Assembly (NCBI GenBank): GCA_030596265.1
Contig: JAUVKM010000012.1
Location: forward strand, 1-17,100
Origin: Candidatus Cloacimonadota bacterium
GTDB taxonomy: Bacteria; Cloacimonadota; Cloacimonadia; Cloacimonadales; TCS61
Direction: 5' to 3'
DNA length: 17,100 nt
Numbering within the stretch: the first letter of the stretch is position 1; every line of letters starts with the position of its first letter. Position numbers and translations under genes: made by a program. This document shows positions 15,163 to 17,100 of this stretch, piece by piece. The notes beneath the pieces were generated by a model. It did no database searches, was not told the DNA's origin, and was given only the letters and a program-made list of their open reading frames with translations.

Positions 15163-16344
15163 TTATTTTTTATCCTTTAATTTCTTAAGAAACTCAATCC
15201 CACTTTCATTTTCAGGATTCAATTCAATTGACCTCTCATAATTCTTGATTGCCAATTCTGTTTTTCCGGCATTCATATAGGCTTCACCCAAGCTATCATA
15301 GCAATTCCAGCTTTCCGGAAAATTTTCAACGTTTATCTTGAAAAGAAAGATTGCTTCGTCGATTTTTCCGTCCGTCAAATAAGAATAACCCATTAGATTC
15401 ATTTCAACTTCTTCCAAAGGATACCAATAAACAATATCTTTCTTCTCTTTCAAATCGGGATAGGCTTCCATTGCTGCTTTCAAACCATCCTGATCAATTA
15501 ATTCGTGTAATTTTATTGCAAGAGTCTTTGACAGGTTCACAAAATCATCATATGCAATTAGCCAAGGGAAAACATCCTTCATTTCGATTACATGTCTTCC
15601 TATTTTCACCTCTTCTTTTAAATTGAATGTCAAATAGTTGGAATAATCATGAAATCTGAAGAGATACATTTCCAATTTATTGGGATCGAAAATATTTGTA
15701 TATTGTGTTGGATATTTTCCTTCCTGATGCGTTGTAGCTAATGCTTGAGCAAAATCGTCAATTGTAATTTCCAATTCCGGTAACTGCTTAAGCAGGTTAT
15801 CATAACGTATACAACCAGTCTTTACTCCTTCTTTCACTTCGGATTGATAGAAGTTCGTTACAATTTGGAAACTTCCTTTTTTACGGATATAGCCATCACC
15901 TTCGATGATGACAGAATCTCCAGTTTTATCTACGAACATCAACATCGCAGACTCCAACAAAGATTTCAGATTATATTTTTCGAATTCAGCGATTACTTCA
16001 TCGATAGTACTACAAGATTCCATAATGTGTATGATCAAACGTCCTTCAAATTCCGGTTTTTTCAATGACTCGGTTACAGGTTTAACTTTCGTTGCGAATC
16101 CATCAAAACATAATCCTGCTTCATTCATACCACCTTGCGGGAAATAGTCATCAAATCCAAGATACATACAATCATACTTTTCACCTTCACCCGGTTGAGT
16201 CCAAATAACAGTATTCGGATTTTTCCAATCCTCATTGTTGCCTACTAATGTTTTACCGGCTACCGTTTTAGTGAACATTGAGCATGTAAATGCGTTAACA
16301 TAGAATACAACAATTAATACTGAAACGAATAATATCTTTTTCAT
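15163..16344 (-). CDS. Secreted Ntn-hydrolase (choloylglycine hydrolase/C45-like) with C-terminal TPRs
   Basis: A 393-residue protein. Residues 1-18 are a signal peptide (KKILFVSVLIVVFYVNA). Cys21 follows, in CSMFTKTVAGKTLVGNNEDW, the pattern of N-terminal nucleophile hydrolases of the linear amide/C45 group, with Asp39 a likely active-site partner. GGMNEAGLCFDGFA fits the same fold. These enzymes cut linear amide bonds (penicillin, bile amide, acyl-amino acid). The substrate here is unknown. The last ~87 residues form about two TPR units (NLMGYSYLTDGKIDEAIFLF; YDSLGEAYMNAGKTELAIKN), an addition to the catalytic core. The ATG at 16344 is chosen because GGGAG precedes it; an ATG at 16356 overlaps that site. 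The start overlaps the stop of the upstream aminopeptidase gene (ATGA), so both are translated together. Two residues separate the predicted signal cleavage from Cys21, so a further trim would be needed. Confidence 0.85.
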   Translation of the reverse strand: MKKILFVSVLIVVFYVNAFTCSMFTKTVAGKTLVGNNEDWKNPNTVIWTQPGEGEKYDCMYLGFDDYFPQGGMNEAGLCFDGFATKVKPVTESLKKPEFEGRLIIHIMESCSTIDEVIAEFEKYNLKSLLESAMLMFVDKTGDSVIIEGDGYIRKKGSFQIVTNFYQSEVKEGVKTGCIRYDNLLKQLPELEITIDDFAQALATTHQEGKYPTQYTNIFDPNKLEMYLFRFHDYSNYLTFNLKEEVKIGRHVIEMKDVFPWLIAYDDFVNLSKTLAIKLHELIDQDGLKAAMEAYPDLKEKKDIVYWYPLEEVEMNLMGYSYLTDGKIDEAIFLFKINVENFPESWNCYDSLGEAYMNAGKTELAIKNYERSIELNPENESGIEFLKKLKDKK

Positions 16345-17100
16345 ATTTTCTCCCATTCATCCAATGGAACATTCAATTCTTCAGTTCCCGGCACTACAAA
16401 TCTACCATCACGAATAATATCGATCTTCTCTCCATCAGCTGTAACTGCAGTAATGAAATCCAGGTCTTCGTATGGAAGTGTGATATCTGTGTGACAATTG
16501 GTATATGCCTTAGCAACATCTTCTTTGCGTAGAATACTCCTTTCATTATCGCGTGCTGTGATCTCTTTGTTATCTATTGGATTATAAACAGCAGAATCTT
16601 CTTCCCAGCTAAAGCAAGTGTCACCAATCGCAAAGTGCGGTCCCATTTTTTCTACAATAAGCACCGGCATGATCGATAGAATATCAAATTTCTTTGCCAT
16701 CACATACGCCTGTGTATTTGTTCCGATTGCAAATTCACCTATTGGAAGTGTCTTGTGCGGAAAGAGGAGATTTTCTTCAATGTATTTTCTGTTATCCTCT
16801 TTCTTCTTAAAGTTTCCACAGGAATAATCTTCAACATATCCATCTTTGAATTTCAGATTCAGATCAACAAATTTTAATTGCTTTAGAAACGTCTCTTTCA
16901 AATGAAGAATACCATTTGTTCCAGCTAATGTAGGAGAAGTGAATACTTCACCAACTGGGATGTTCACATCTGCCCCGCAATTAACAAAATTAGTTTGTTT
17001 AGCAGGATCATCCAATTTTTGCATTTTCACCTTAATATTAGTAAGATTGCCATTCTTTCCCTTCACATGCACATAATCTGCTTTATCCAGAGCATCCACA
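16341..17100 (-). CDS. M29-type metallo-aminopeptidase (AmpS/AmpT-like), C-terminal part
   Basis: The last ~252 residues of a protein whose start lies beyond the right edge; a GTG at 17099 is probably internal. The pattern is that of the M29 thermophilic aminopeptidases, which remove N-terminal residues using a two-metal centre: CGADVNIPVGEVFTSP (Glu of GEV), GEFAIGTNTQAY (Glu of GEF), EKMGPHFAIGD (Glu, His) and a downstream HTD in NCHTDITLP. These are in the order expected for the metal ligands. The assignment of each ligand is my inference. No signal peptide can be judged. Its stop codon overlaps the start of the Ntn-hydrolase gene, indicating a coupled pair for peptide or amide breakdown. 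Confidence 0.85.
   Translation of the reverse strand, partial: VDALDKADYVHVKGKNGNLTNIKVKMQKLDDPAKQTNFVNCGADVNIPVGEVFTSPTLAGTNGILHLKETFLKQLKFVDLNLKFKDGYVEDYSCGNFKKKEDNRKYIEENLLFPHKTLPIGEFAIGTNTQAYVMAKKFDILSIMPVLIVEKMGPHFAIGDTCFSWEEDSAVYNPIDNKEITARDNERSILRKEDVAKAYTNCHTDITLPYEDLDFITAVTADGEKIDIIRDGRFVVPGTEELNVPLDEWEKI

Overview
The window is AT-rich bacterial DNA. Almost every gene has a clear AGGAG-type ribosome binding site. Three consecutive secreted beta-helix proteins end in the NYPNPFNP-type C-terminal domain of the type IX (Por) secretion route. That domain is typical of Bacteroidota/FCB relatives and of candidate phyla such as Cloacimonadota. The strong Shine-Dalgarno sites argue against Bacteroidota proper, and the wording of the sorting domain (YNIKGQKVKTL) resembles Cloacimonadota. 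I therefore infer a Cloacimonadota-like organism, without certainty.

Region 1 (1-1650, minus strand) is a tight run: an inner-membrane-anchored M23 endopeptidase, a beta-rich outer-membrane lipoprotein, and the first 47 codons of an FRG-domain protein that leaves the window at its left edge. Region 2 (1877-6543, plus strand) is a translation operon: promoter, rplM, rpsI, a structured 133-nt leader, rpsB with a long lysine/glutamate-rich tail, tsf, pyrH, frr and a small 2[4Fe-4S] ferredoxin, closed by a strong intrinsic terminator.

Region 3 (6544-7234) has no confident gene but is rich in repeats: a REPIN-like element of about 111 bp and a 12-bp-stem palindrome whose loop can pair further downstream. 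Region 4 (7235-13895) holds three secreted beta-helix proteins, each ending in a sorting domain. A 14-bp sequence next to the palindrome recurs inverted before the third gene, and a shortened form follows that gene. The third gene is thus bracketed by matched inverted boxes, a layout that recalls a gene cassette.

Region 5 (13978-15051) is a convergent pair of unrelated GNAT acetyltransferases with a possible gene remnant between them. Region 6 (15163-17100, minus strand) is a translationally coupled pair: an M29-type metallo-aminopeptidase (N-terminus off the window) and a secreted Ntn-hydrolase carrying C-terminal TPRs.

The core operon is conventional. The parts most worth a second look are the S2 tail, the ferredoxin at the end of the translation operon, the repeat-bounded secreted-protein cluster, and the edge FRG gene. 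I found no CRISPR array, tRNA, rRNA, transposase or integrase gene.
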